DNA of 41,683 bases from Bacillota bacterium (GCA_023421505.1 JAEZTJ010000043.1:1-41683); one strand, 5' to 3'. Numbered from the stretch's first letter, positions 14,981 through 23,268 are shown. Program-made: numbers and translations. Notes: a model not told the origin generated them from the letters alone.

Positions 14981-15844
14981 CTATTTCTCCCAACGGCCTG
15001 ATGCGCCGCAAGGTAATATAAACCCATTCTCTGAAACAGGCAAACCAATCTCGTCCGAGGTAACCTTTCCTCCATATTTCTTACCCAACTCCTCTGATAA
15101 CATATACGTTAATACTCCGGGCTGTAATCCTGTGGTATAGGAATTAATGAGGAAAAACAACGGTTCCTCGCTTAATACCTTTGTACAGAGCTGAATAAAG
15201 GGATGAATATTGTCCTCTATCTTCCATATCTCACCTTTTGGGCCTCTACCATAGGAGGGCGGGTCCATAATAATCGCATCATATTTACTTTCTCTTCTAA
15301 TTTCACGTTCCACAAATTTTACACAATCATCTACAATATATCTAATCGGTGCGGCTGATAGTCCTGATGCGGCTGCATTTTCCTTAGCCCAGGTTACCAT
15401 TCCCTTTGAAGCATCTACATGTGTAACAGCTGCTCCCGCTTTTGCTGCTGCAAGCGTCGCTCCCCCGGTATAAGCAAAGAGATTTAATACTTTAAGCTGA
15501 CGGCCCTTCTCATTTATAATTTTTTCGGAAAACCAGTCCCAGTTCACAGCCTGCTCTGGAAAAAGACCGGTATGCTTAAAGCTGAAGGGCTGTAAATGAA
15601 AGGTTAACCCATTGTAGGTAACCTCCCATTGCTTTGGCAGGTCAAAAAATTCCCATTCACCTCCACCCTTTTGGCTTCTGTGATAATGTGCATTCGGTTT
15701 CTTCCACCCCTTGTGCATTCTGGGTGTATCCCAGAGCACCTGTGGGTCGGGCCTTACAAGTATATATTGACCCCAACGTTCAAGCTTTTCACCCTTCGAG
15801 GTATCGATTACTTCATAGTCCTTCCAATCCTTTGCAATCCACAT
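14981..15844 (-). CDS. Class I SAM-dependent methyltransferase, RlmI-like
   Basis: A 287-residue enzyme of the RlmI/YwbD-type rRNA methyltransferase group. Motif I is VLNLFAYTGGATLAAAKAGA (about residues 119-138), the acidic SAM residue follows in THVDASKG, and the catalytic-site motif is DPPSYGRG (about 195-202). The N-terminal part (residues 1-110) is beta-rich, and there is no PUA domain at the start as in E. coli RlmI. Activity on a 23S rRNA cytosine is the family expectation, not proved here. The ATG has only a weak AAGAGAG site. It appears to be a single-gene unit. Confidence 0.85.
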   Translation of the reverse strand: MWIAKDWKDYEVIDTSKGEKLERWGQYILVRPDPQVLWDTPRMHKGWKKPNAHYHRSQKGGGEWEFFDLPKQWEVTYNGLTFHLQPFSFKHTGLFPEQAVNWDWFSEKIINEKGRQLKVLNLFAYTGGATLAAAKAGAAVTHVDASKGMVTWAKENAAASGLSAAPIRYIVDDCVKFVEREIRRESKYDAIIMDPPSYGRGPKGEIWKIEDNIHPFIQLCTKVLSEEPLFFLINSYTTGLQPGVLTYMLSEELGKKYGGKVTSDEIGLPVSENGFILPCGASGRWEK

Positions 15845-16249
15845 AATATTCTCTCTTTCTATTCTTCCTATTCTTATATTTTAAATCACTTTAGCGCTGA
15901 ATTCAGTCAGGCTAACATTCAGTTGATCCATCCAATAGCGATAATTAAGATTTGTTCCATTAAACATAAATATTTTTACCAACGAAGTTTAATTTATAAT
16001 CTTTAAATGTACTTTATCATACAACTATGATGAATAAAAATCAATAACTTAACCATACATGAATCAAATTTTGCAAAGGGGCTTTTGACACCCTACTCTT
16101 ATTAAGTAATTCTAAAGGTATTCTATAAGATTTTAACCGTATTTTAACTTGACGTTACATACAATTAAGAATAAACTTGATGGTATAAGAATCGAAAAAA
16201 CATCTGAAAGCCACAGGCTTCGAACCATAAAACAGGAGGATTGGGTATT
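15845..16249. promoter_or_regulatory. Intergenic region with the pspA operon promoter
   Basis: About 400 bp between divergent genes. The best plus-strand promoter is TTGACG (16149-16154), 17 bp, TAAACT (16172-16177), followed by a leader of about 65 nt to pspA. A TTGACA at 16085-16090 has no good -10. I saw no SigW-type TGAAAC-N16-CGTA pair, unlike the B. subtilis pspA operon. The rest is AT-rich with no coding potential. Confidence 0.5.
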
Positions 16250-16924
16250 ATGAGTATTCTAACAAGATTTAAAGATATTATGGCAAGTAATATCAATGCA
16301 CTGCTTGATAAGGCTGAAAATCCAGAGAAAATGATTGATCAATGCCTAAGAAATCTAAATTCCGATCTTGGCAAGGTCAAGTCAGAAACAGCTGCTATTA
16401 TGGCAGAAGAGCAAAGGGCAAAGCGAGTTCTTGATGATTGCAACGCGGAGATTGCGAAAATGCAGGCTTATGCGGTAAAGGCTCTTGAAGCAGGTAATGA
16501 TGACGATGCGAGAAAATTCCTTGAGCAGAAGGCTTCTCTTTTCTCCAAAAATACAGGTCTGCAGGAGGCTTATGATCTTGCGCAAGCCAATGCAGCACAT
16601 ATGCGTGAGATGCATGATAAGCTTGTCGATGATATCAATGAGCTGGAAGCCCGCAAGGATATGATTAAGGGTAAGCTTGCTGTAGCCAAGACTCAGGAAC
16701 GCATCAATAAAATGAGCTCCTCTGTAACTAACTCCAACAGCACGATTGCAAGCTTTAAAAAATATGAAGAAATGGCTGATAAGGCCCTCGATCAAGCAAA
16801 TGCTATGGCTGAACTTAATAATTCCTCTAAAGAAGATACAATAGAAGACTTAACTAGGAAATACAGTGTAGATGCAGGAGTTGAAGACGAGCTGGCAGCG
16901 CTCAAGGCTAGTTTAAACAAATAA
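16250..16924 (+). CDS. pspA: PspA/IM30-family membrane-stress protein
   Basis: A 224-residue, almost wholly coiled-coil protein of the PspA/Vipp1 family. It begins MSILTRFKDIMASNINALLDKAENPEKMIDQCLRNL. Its N-terminal amphipathic helix binds stressed membranes, and the helical hairpins then assemble into ESCRT-III-like rods or rings. The ATG at 16250 follows AGGAGG with about 11 nt between; a TTG three codons upstream lies too close to that site. It leads a four-gene set whose order matches B. subtilis ydjF-ydjG-ydjH-ydjI. Its role is probably to protect membrane integrity. Confidence 0.95.
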   Translation: MSILTRFKDIMASNINALLDKAENPEKMIDQCLRNLNSDLGKVKSETAAIMAEEQRAKRVLDDCNAEIAKMQAYAVKALEAGNDDDARKFLEQKASLFSKNTGLQEAYDLAQANAAHMREMHDKLVDDINELEARKDMIKGKLAVAKTQERINKMSSSVTNSNSTIASFKKYEEMADKALDQANAMAELNNSSKEDTIEDLTRKYSVDAGVEDELAALKASLNK

Positions 16925-16991
16925 TTGGTCTTATTGTCAGCTAACATACAGACTATTACTCCTAAGATAAGAATACTAATATTATAGGAAG

Positions 16992-17037
16992 AATGTCCGT
17001 AAAGGAGAAGAGAATTCTTAATACCTTTATGGACATT
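16992..17037 (+). terminator. Hairpin between pspA and the zinc-ribbon gene
   Basis: AATGTCC-g-TAAAGG (16992-17005) pairs with CCTTTA-t-GGACATT (17024-17037), giving a 13-bp stem with one mismatch, followed by TTATATAG. It could be a partial terminator that lowers expression of the three downstream genes relative to pspA, or an RNA 3'-end stabiliser. The short T-run argues against full termination. Confidence 0.5.
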
Positions 17038-17049
17038 TTATATAGTAAT

Positions 17050-17106
17050 GGAGGAGCAATCCTCCTAAAAGACAGGAGGTAAATCCTCCTAAAAGACAGG
17101 AGGATT
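17050..17106 (+). repeat. Tandem 24-bp units with SD-sequestering hairpins
   Basis: Two consecutive units, 17059-17082 and 17083-17106, share their first 21 bases: ATCCTCCTAAAAGACAGGAGG. Each can fold as CCTCCT-aaaagac-AGGAGG. The second AGGAGG (17098-17103) is the ribosome binding site of the next gene, 6 nt from its ATG. A further GGAGG at 17050-17054 can pair with the first CCTCC. The leader thus alternates SD and anti-SD motifs. Confidence 0.75.
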
Positions 17107-17109
17107 GGG

Positions 17110-18255
17110 ATGTCAACGGTTATACATTACAAATGTCCAAATTGCGGAGCTGATATGGCTTTTGACAGTCAGAGTGGTATGCTTCGCTGTGCCAGCTGTA
17201 ACAGAATGGATAATATCGAGATGATGGCTGGCAGCAAAGCCCATACAGGGGGAGAATATACCTATGATATGGATGAGGAGGATTTAAAGGCTGCTAACTC
17301 GGCTTATGAATATGACTATGCTGACGCGGCAGATACCGATGAACCAAGTAATCATGCTACCTTTGGTGAAAATGAAGCTGCTGAATATCATTGTAACAAC
17401 TGTGGTGCTGTTATTATCACTGATACTCAGACAACCGCAGCTACCTGCAGCTTCTGTGGTGCCGGTGTCGTACTGGGAGACCGTTTAAACGGAAAGCTTG
17501 CCCCTGCCAAGGTGATACCTTTTGCAATCAATAAGGAGCAGGCGCAGGAGGCATTTAAAAAATGGTGCAGAAAAGGGCTTTTGACCCCCCGCGATTTTAT
17601 GACTGCCGACCGCATCAAGAATATTACCGGTATCTATGTACCCTTCTGGCTATACGATATGAACGGGCGCGCAGAAGCATACGCAATTTGCACCCGGGTT
17701 AGAACCTATACCCTCGGTGAGTGGATTTATACTGAGACAAAATACTATCATGTCTATCGCAAGGTTGATTTAAATTACTCAATGATTCCGTGTGATGCCT
17801 CCAAGAAGATGGAGGATGGTATGATGGATAAGCTGGAACCTTATCCCTATGATAATCTCAAGGATTTTAAAATGCCTTATCTTGCAGGCTACATATCGGA
17901 AAAATATGATTTTGATGAGGAAGAAATGCTGCCTCGTATAAAGGAAAGAACTGGCGACTATGTAGATAATTACATTCATTCAACAATAAGCGGCTATACA
18001 ACTGTGAACTTCCAACGCAAGGATATTAATATTCGAAAAAAGCATGCCTATTATACTCTTCTGCCGGTATGGATGGTATGCTACGATTACAAGCAGGCTG
18101 AACACAATTTTGCAATGAATGGCCAAACAGGCAAAATTGTTGGAAAGCCGCCCTTAAGCAAGGGGAAAATTGCAGCCTGGTTTACCGGGATCTCGGCTAG
18201 CTGTTTCATTCTCTTCAGAATTATTGCCCTATTGATGGGAGGTGGCTTGCTGTGA
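17110..18255 (+). CDS. Double zinc-ribbon membrane protein, YdjG-like
   Basis: A 381-residue protein with two TFIIB-type zinc ribbons: C9-x2-C12 with C27-x2-C30 (CPNCG, CASC) and C95-x2-C98 with C113-x2-C116 (CNNCG, CSFCG). An acidic linker lies between them. A central region of about 230 residues includes IYVPFWLYDMNGRAEAYA and YTLLPVWMVCYDYK. One membrane segment lies near the C-terminus (about 358-378). B. subtilis YdjG has the same design and helps anchor the SPFH protein YdjI and PspA to the membrane; the same role is inferred here. The stop overlaps the next start (GTGA). Confidence 0.85.
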   Translation: MSTVIHYKCPNCGADMAFDSQSGMLRCASCNRMDNIEMMAGSKAHTGGEYTYDMDEEDLKAANSAYEYDYADAADTDEPSNHATFGENEAAEYHCNNCGAVIITDTQTTAATCSFCGAGVVLGDRLNGKLAPAKVIPFAINKEQAQEAFKKWCRKGLLTPRDFMTADRIKNITGIYVPFWLYDMNGRAEAYAICTRVRTYTLGEWIYTETKYYHVYRKVDLNYSMIPCDASKKMEDGMMDKLEPYPYDNLKDFKMPYLAGYISEKYDFDEEEMLPRIKERTGDYVDNYIHSTISGYTTVNFQRKDINIRKKHAYYTLLPVWMVCYDYKQAEHNFAMNGQTGKIVGKPPLSKGKIAAWFTGISASCFILFRIIALLMGGGLL

Positions 18256-19022
18256 GAAAGCAGATCAGAAGAAAATTCCTTTCCTTAGTACTATTATTAG
18301 GGGTCATTGTGTTTTTATTGTTGATAACCCCATTCAAATATGCATGTGCACAAACGAATGAACAAATTCAACATGTCTACGACGAAGCAGGACTTTTATC
18401 CACAGCGGAGCAGCAGGAATTAGAAAAACTGTGTATAAAGTATAGCAGGGACGATCAAGCCGAGTTTATCATCCTGACACACAATGCTTCGAATGCTGTC
18501 GATGGGGAACTTTATATTGAAAACTTCTATGATAAAAAGGTATATGGCGACAGCATTATATTGTTGGTGGATATGCATAACCGGGATGTAGTTGTAGAAG
18601 CTTATGGTACACTTCAGAAAAAAATCAATGGAAATCGGCAGGATGCCATCGTTAATAAAATAGCTCCCTTGTTAAGTGAGGGTAAGTTTCTAAAGGCCTT
18701 TGAAAATTATATCAAGCTCGCGGACAAATATATAAACCGTGTACCAATTTATTTAAACAGCCTGGTTCATTTGGCTGCGGCCTTAATCATCGGTGCAATT
18801 GCAGTTCTTATTATGGCATATAACTCAGGCGGTAAAATGACAGTCGGCAGCAATACCTATATTGACCCTGAACATTCTGGCCTGATTGGGAGAAGAGATG
18901 ATTATATAAGAACCCAGATTACCAGAGTTCGCAAGCCTCAGAACAATTCTGGAGGAGGCGGCGGTGGAGGTGGTATATCACCCGGAGGGCATTCTCACAG
19001 TACAGGCAGAGCTAAGTTCTAG
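18252..19022 (+). CDS. TPM-domain membrane protein, YdjH-like (GTG start)
   Basis: A 256-residue protein with an N-terminal membrane or signal segment (about residues 9-34), an extracytoplasmic TPM domain (38-160, starting QHVYDEAGLLSTAEQQELEKLC), a second membrane segment (about 169-190) and a low-complexity tail with eight glycines in a row ending HSHSTGRAKF. TPM domains occur in envelope-linked proteins such as YgcG and the photosystem II factor TLP18.3. The GTG start overlaps the previous stop by 4 bases and has GGGAGGTGG upstream. Its place matches ydjH of the B. subtilis operon. Confidence 0.85.
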   Translation: MRKQIRRKFLSLVLLLGVIVFLLLITPFKYACAQTNEQIQHVYDEAGLLSTAEQQELEKLCIKYSRDDQAEFIILTHNASNAVDGELYIENFYDKKVYGDSIILLVDMHNRDVVVEAYGTLQKKINGNRQDAIVNKIAPLLSEGKFLKAFENYIKLADKYINRVPIYLNSLVHLAAALIIGAIAVLIMAYNSGGKMTVGSNTYIDPEHSGLIGRRDDYIRTQITRVRKPQNNSGGGGGGGGISPGGHSHSTGRAKF

Positions 19023-19053
19023 TGTTCTACATTAATTATAGGAGGATATGAGT

Positions 19054-20052
19054 ATGGGTTTATTTTCAAAACAGTTCGCAAACGTAGTTGAGTGGCAGGA
19101 ATTTAGAGAAGATATGGTTTTTTATAAATGGAATAATGATGAGATTAAAAAGGGCAGCCGCCTGATGATACGTCCAGGGCAGGATGCAGTCTTCCTATAT
19201 AACGGTAAAATAGAAGGTATCTTCAAGGATGAGGGTGATTATGATATAGAATCGCAGATTATTCCTTTTCTCTCCACCTTAAAGGGCTTTCGATTTGGCT
19301 TTAACAGCGGTATCCGCGCTGAAGTTCTTTTTATAAATACGAAGGAGTTCATCGTGAAATGGGGGACTCAGAATGCAATTAATATCCCTACTCAAACACT
19401 TCCCGGAGGACTTCCTATCCGCGCTAACGGGACCTTTACCTTCAAGGTGAATGATTATGTTAAATTAATTGACAAGATTGCGGGAGTTAAACAAAGCTAT
19501 TATATTGAGGATGTCAGGCTGCGTATCGTAACCATCCTTGACCAACTTCTGATGAAATGGATTTCTAAGGAAGGTAAGGATTTATTCAATCTACAGGCTA
19601 ATTCCTTTGATATCTCAAAGGGCATCCAAACAGATCTTGATATGCAGCTCTTCGATACCGGTTTATCTGTTGTAGGCTTTCATATTATGAGTGTTACCTA
19701 TCCGGAAGAAATTCAGGCAATGATTAATAAAAATGCTTCTTTCAGTATGGTGGGGGATATCAGTCGGTACCAGCAAATGGCAATGACCGAAGGGATAGCC
19801 TCCGGCAAGGTAAGTGGGGGAGGCACAGCCTCCGATATGGCAGGTATGATGATGGGTATGAACATGGCGAATCAAATGCTGCAGAACATGAATCAGATAA
19901 ATAATGAGAATAATCCTATAACGAGTAATCCGTCAGTTTCTCCAGTAAGTCCTAATGCTCAGCCAACAAATAAACCCAATTTTTGCCCGAACTGCGGTAC
20001 AAAGACGAGTAACGCTAATTTCTGTCCAAATTGCGGTCAAAAACTGGTATAA
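19054..20052 (+). CDS. SPFH-domain protein with C-terminal zinc ribbon, YdjI-like
   Basis: A 332-residue protein of the 'virion core protein' SPFH group. Residues about 15-240 form the SPFH-like domain (e.g. MIRPGQDAVFLYNGKIEGIF, then VVGFHIMSVTYPEEIQAMI). A Met/Asn/Gly-rich linker follows (MAGMMMGMNMANQMLQNMN). The last 24 residues are a zinc ribbon with two CPNCG motifs. There is no membrane segment, so it probably relies on the two previous proteins for anchoring. In B. subtilis, YdjI is needed to bring PspA to the membrane. I chose the ATG at 19054, 8 nt after GGAGG; the ATG at 19048 is only 2 nt from it. Confidence 0.9.
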   Translation: MGLFSKQFANVVEWQEFREDMVFYKWNNDEIKKGSRLMIRPGQDAVFLYNGKIEGIFKDEGDYDIESQIIPFLSTLKGFRFGFNSGIRAEVLFINTKEFIVKWGTQNAINIPTQTLPGGLPIRANGTFTFKVNDYVKLIDKIAGVKQSYYIEDVRLRIVTILDQLLMKWISKEGKDLFNLQANSFDISKGIQTDLDMQLFDTGLSVVGFHIMSVTYPEEIQAMINKNASFSMVGDISRYQQMAMTEGIASGKVSGGGTASDMAGMMMGMNMANQMLQNMNQINNENNPITSNPSVSPVSPNAQPTNKPNFCPNCGTKTSNANFCPNCGQKLV

Positions 20053-20082
20053 CATCTTTCAATATAACAGTATTTCTTTAAC

Positions 20083-20098
20083 CTTCTGTGACCAGAAG
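20083..20098 (+). terminator. Weak terminator candidate after the PspA operon
   Basis: CTTCTG pairs with CAGAAG around TGAC (6-bp stem), followed by CTTTATAC. It is the only hairpin between the SPFH gene and the next promoter, but both stem and T-run are short. Confidence 0.35.
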
Positions 20099-20164
20099 CT
20101 TTATACAATGGTTGTAGGAGGTTTTATTATTGTCAATGTAGCTTTGTGGTTACAGATTTCTATA

Positions 20165-20215
20165 ACTATTTATAGTATTAAACTACTTGTACAATATAGT
20201 ACTATATGGTATTAT
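20165..20215 (+). promoter_or_regulatory. Promoter and operator cluster of the second MarR gene
   Basis: TTGTAC (20187-20192), 17 bp, TATTAT (20210-20215). The spacer contains a perfect 14-bp palindrome, ATATAGTACTATAT (20194-20207). Another inverted pair of the same half-sites, ACTAT-tt-ATAGT, lies at 20165-20176, and a further ACTATATGG follows the -10. Repeated ACTAT/ATAGT half-sites around the promoter fit autoregulation by the MarR encoded next. Confidence 0.65.
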
Positions 20216-20244
20216 ACTATATGGATTGTGAGGTGATTAATTAA

Positions 20245-20688
20245 TTGATTAAAACAAGTGGGGGTTTTTTAATAACCCAAATAAAGCAAATCCAGAGCAG
20301 AGTTTTTGATTCAATTCTAAGAAAATATGGTGTCGAGGAATTCAACGGAGCTCAAGGAAGAATTTTATATGTACTATGGCAAGAAGATAATCTACCCATC
20401 ATTGAATTGTCACATCGTACCAGTCTTGCTAAGACTACCTTAACAAGTATGCTTGACCGCATGGAGCAGCATGATATTATAAAGCGTACCTATAATCAGA
20501 AGGACCGCAGACAAATTAAGATTATTCTAACCGAAAAATCAATAGCATTAAGGGCAAAATATGATGAAGTATCAAAACTAATGAATTTACTCTTCTACAA
20601 AGACTTTACAGAAACTGAAATTATAACATTTGAAAATTTTCTTGAGCGAATTCTTATTAATCTAAGGGAAGGTGAAAGCAATGAATAG
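20245..20688 (+). CDS. MarR-family transcriptional regulator (TTG start)
   Basis: A 147-residue MarR protein with helix-turn-helix LPIIELSHRTSLAKTTLTSMLDRMEQHDII (about residues 51-80) and a wing with the D-R-R motif (KRTYNQKDRRQIKIILTEK). The TTG start at 20245 follows GAGGTG by 9-10 nt; no ATG is available nearby. It is only distantly similar to the other MarR in this window (10384-10815) and has a different operator. Its stop overlaps the next gene by 8 bases, so it probably controls that flavoprotein gene and itself. Confidence 0.92.
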   Translation: MIKTSGGFLITQIKQIQSRVFDSILRKYGVEEFNGAQGRILYVLWQEDNLPIIELSHRTSLAKTTLTSMLDRMEQHDIIKRTYNQKDRRQIKIILTEKSIALRAKYDEVSKLMNLLFYKDFTETEIITFENFLERILINLREGESNE

Positions 20689-21121
20689 TAATTTAAAAGA
20701 GGAGATAATCTCCCTCATTGAAAATGCAAAAGTATCTTATGTTTCTTCCATTGATGAAAATGGCAATCCGAATACAAAAGCTATGTTATCATTAAAGCAC
20801 GATGGACTGGATACATATTATTTCTCCACCAACACTTCTTCAAAACGCGTTCAGCAATTTTTATATAATCCTAAAGCCTGTATCTATTTCTGTGATGAAA
20901 ATAATTTTATGGGACTTATGTTGGTGGGCAGTATCGAAGTGGGAAGGGACAGAAATTACCGAGAAATGTTATGGTCTGAAGGTTGTGAAGCTTACTATCC
21001 AAAAGGTATTGACGATGAAGACTACAGCTATTTAAAGTTTAAGGCCGAGTGGGGAAATTATTATCATGGATTAAGAAACACGACCTTCTCCATTGAGGAG
21101 TTATGTGCTTTTGCCATATGA
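20681..21121 (+). CDS. Pyridoxamine 5'-phosphate oxidase-family flavoprotein
   Basis: A 146-residue split-barrel protein of the PNPOx-like (COG3871, 'general stress protein 26') group. It has the N-terminal VSYVSSIDENGNPNTKAMLSLKHDGLDTYYFSTNTSSKRVQQ core and CIYFCDENNFMGLMLVGSIEV, where FMN is held at a dimer interface. Members act as FMN- or F420-dependent reductases or oxidases; the substrate here is not predictable. The ATG at 20681 follows AAGGTG and overlaps the MarR stop. The marR-PNPOx pairing suggests a redox or toxic-compound response. Confidence 0.85.
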   Translation: MNSNLKEEIISLIENAKVSYVSSIDENGNPNTKAMLSLKHDGLDTYYFSTNTSSKRVQQFLYNPKACIYFCDENNFMGLMLVGSIEVGRDRNYREMLWSEGCEAYYPKGIDDEDYSYLKFKAEWGNYYHGLRNTTFSIEELCAFAI

Positions 21122-21196
21122 TTTTCATAGAGGGTGTAAATTTTTCTGTGTCCGAAGCTGAATTTAAATAATTAGTGCCGACGGAATTATAGTTTC

Positions 21197-21240
21197 CCGG
21201 CGTAAAGGTTCAGATTATCTGGATCTTACGCCGGTTACTT
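21197..21240. terminator. Strong terminator after the flavoprotein gene
   Basis: CCGGCGTAA (21197-21205) pairs perfectly with TTACGCCGG (21226-21234), followed on the plus strand by TTACTTTTTCTG. The loop contains a CAGAT-t-ATCTG pair. The minus strand after the stem reads GAAACTAT, so termination is more convincing on the plus strand. Confidence 0.75.
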
Positions 21241-21418
21241 TTTCTGTTTACAGGTATTTGTTAATCCTCTGTTTTTCAGGTCATTTAGCATTCCAAACCA
21301 GAACTTCGAGGATTTATTTGCTCCGATTGTGATACTAAGAATATCTTTTGTCCCATCTAGAGTGACACCCAGAACAAAGTGGTATTTATTACCGAAGACA
21401 CAAACTATTTTACACTTC
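21235..21418 (-). pseudogene. IS256-family (mutator-type) transposase fragment
   Basis: On the minus strand the reading frame gives about 58 residues, including NKYHFVLGVTLDGTKDILS, ITIGANKSSKFWF and GMLNDLKNRGLTNT, then a stop. This matches the central part of IS256-type transposases, between the first and second catalytic aspartates. The first catalytic region, the rest of the C-terminus and the terminal inverted repeats are absent. It begins right at the stop codon of the chemoreceptor gene. It is a dead remnant of an insertion sequence. Confidence 0.75.
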
Positions 21419-21419
21419 C

Positions 21420-23243
21420 TTAATATTTTCCGAATTCTTTATCCGATAAAATGATTTTCTGTTTTTCCTTTTCCCCTGTACTTTCCTGTTTTCTTTCATT
21501 ATTTTGCTTTGATTTTTCAGACATACTTGATAGCATCTTTAGTACCTCAGGGTCCATCTCATATCCGTTGTTTGAATAACTGACCTTCTTGATTTTGAAC
21601 TTATTTACGGTTTCGCTCAGAAGATCTGCCTGGCTGGAAAGCTCCTCGCTTGCTGCCGCCGCTTCCTCCGATGTGGCAGAATTCGTCTGTACCACCTGGG
21701 ATACCTGCATAATGCCCTGATTAATCTGGGCTATGCCGGAGGCCTGCTCACTAGAAGCATCCGCGATACTACTTACCAGGGCTGCCGCACGGGATACATC
21801 ATCTACAATCTTATTCAGCGCTGCGGCTGTGTCATTCGCTAGCTTTGTTCCGGCTTCCACCTTCTTTATAGAGCTTTCTATCATTTCAGTAGTCTCCTTG
21901 GCGGCATTTGCAGACCTGGCTGCAAGGTTTCTCACCTCCTCCGCCACTACAGCAAAGCCCTTTCCGTGCTGTCCAGCTCTTGCTGCTTCAACTGCAGCAT
22001 TAAGTGCCAAAATATTTGTCTGGAATGCAATGTCATCAATTACCTTAATAATCTTTGATATACTGGAGGAGGAAACATTGATTTCCTCCATGGCTTTTTG
22101 CATGTCCTTCATCTGTGTATTTCCTTCAATAGCATTTGACTTAGCAACCTCTGCCAGCTGATTAGCCTGCTTTGCATTTTGTGCATTTAATTCCGTCTGA
22201 GAGGATATCTGCTCCAGAGAAGCGGTCAGTTCCTCTACCGAGCTTGCCTGCTCAGTGGCTCCCTGCGACAGAGCCACGCTGGATTCGGAAATCTGTTTTG
22301 CTCCGGAAGCCACCTGCTCTGAAGCGGCACTGATGTTATTCATAATAATATTATTCTTTTCCACCATTTCTGAAAGCTTTCTGCCCAATAAATCATTTTC
22401 GGACCTTACCTCTATCTCAACGGTTAAGTCTCCGTCCGCTATTTTCTCCGTTGCCAAAGCCTGCTCACGGATGCTGGCTATCATTTTAGCAAAAGCCTCC
22501 ATCAGCTTACCTGTTTCGTCCTTTCTATCAGATTGAATATTTAATTTAATATTTCCAACCGCTAACTCTTCTGCAGCTGAGACGATTTTAATGATTGGCT
22601 TGCTGATTATACCGGAGATTACAATACCCAGTATTACCGCAATGATAATTCCTGCTGCTATTACCGACAGCATCATTATTATGGAAAAGGCTGCCTTACT
22701 GTCGTTTGCATCTGATTTTTCTTTTGCGGCATCGGCATTATAGTCAAATAGGTTATCAAAGGACGCCTGTAATGCTTCTCCCGCTTCCTGTGCATCAGTT
22801 AATAGTATTTGTTTGGCCTGATCATTATCATTGCTCTTATATTTATCAAATATCGAATTGATAATTGATGAGAATTCGTTCCAGTTCTCTGTTAAATCAG
22901 AAAAACGCTTCCTGTTTTCCTCTGTGAACACAATTTGATTATATGACTCCAGGCTTTGATTTACTGTATCAATATATCCCTCGGCTTTTTCAATATATGC
23001 CTCCATTTGATCCTGATCGATTAATATTTTCATTGTATTGAATCTGATTCTTTGAAACGCTACATTTGCATTTCCAATATATTGAAGACCCAGCGTATTC
23101 CTTTTATAAAGCTGGGTGTCTGCATTATTTATAGAATTAATATTAACCAGTCCGATTGCACCAACAATTCCTGCAATCAAGGCAACAAGTACGAAGCCTA
23201 TAATGAGTTTAGTTGCTATTTTTAAATCAAGAAATCTTCTCAT
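21420..23243 (-). CDS. Methyl-accepting chemotaxis protein
   Basis: A 607-residue transmembrane chemoreceptor. The first membrane segment is about residues 12-33 and the second 186-212. Between them is a helical four-helix-bundle (4HB_MCP-like) sensor domain of about 150 residues. HAMP follows (about 215-267), then a long signalling coiled coil whose tip carries IDDIAFQTNILALNAAVEAARAGQHGKGFAVVAEEVRNLA. The tail after residue 550 is charged and low in complexity, and the gene ends against a transposase fragment. Start choice is ambiguous between GTG at 23246 and ATG at 23243. It lies 25 bp after cheW. The ligand is unknown. Confidence 0.95.
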   Translation of the reverse strand: MRRFLDLKIATKLIIGFVLVALIAGIVGAIGLVNINSINNADTQLYKRNTLGLQYIGNANVAFQRIRFNTMKILIDQDQMEAYIEKAEGYIDTVNQSLESYNQIVFTEENRKRFSDLTENWNEFSSIINSIFDKYKSNDNDQAKQILLTDAQEAGEALQASFDNLFDYNADAAKEKSDANDSKAAFSIIMMLSVIAAGIIIAVILGIVISGIISKPIIKIVSAAEELAVGNIKLNIQSDRKDETGKLMEAFAKMIASIREQALATEKIADGDLTVEIEVRSENDLLGRKLSEMVEKNNIIMNNISAASEQVASGAKQISESSVALSQGATEQASSVEELTASLEQISSQTELNAQNAKQANQLAEVAKSNAIEGNTQMKDMQKAMEEINVSSSSISKIIKVIDDIAFQTNILALNAAVEAARAGQHGKGFAVVAEEVRNLAARSANAAKETTEMIESSIKKVEAGTKLANDTAAALNKIVDDVSRAAALVSSIADASSEQASGIAQINQGIMQVSQVVQTNSATSEEAAAASEELSSQADLLSETVNKFKIKKVSYSNNGYEMDPEVLKMLSSMSEKSKQNNERKQESTGEKEKQKIILSDKEFGKY

Positions 23244-23268
23244 CACCGTTTATTCCTCTCCAGTATAT

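Noticed and set aside
15629..16006. A 125-codon plus-strand frame across the methyltransferase start
   Set aside because: It is antisense to a clear methyltransferase gene, has no ribosome binding site and no recognisable domain.
15850..16249. A SigW-type promoter before pspA, as in B. subtilis
   Set aside because: No TGAAAC with CGTA at 16 bp was found; the only good pair is sigma-A-like.
17059..17106. An attachment site or transposon footprint made by the two 24-bp units
   Set aside because: The units are adjacent, with no element between them, and are better explained as a duplicated ribosome binding site hairpin.
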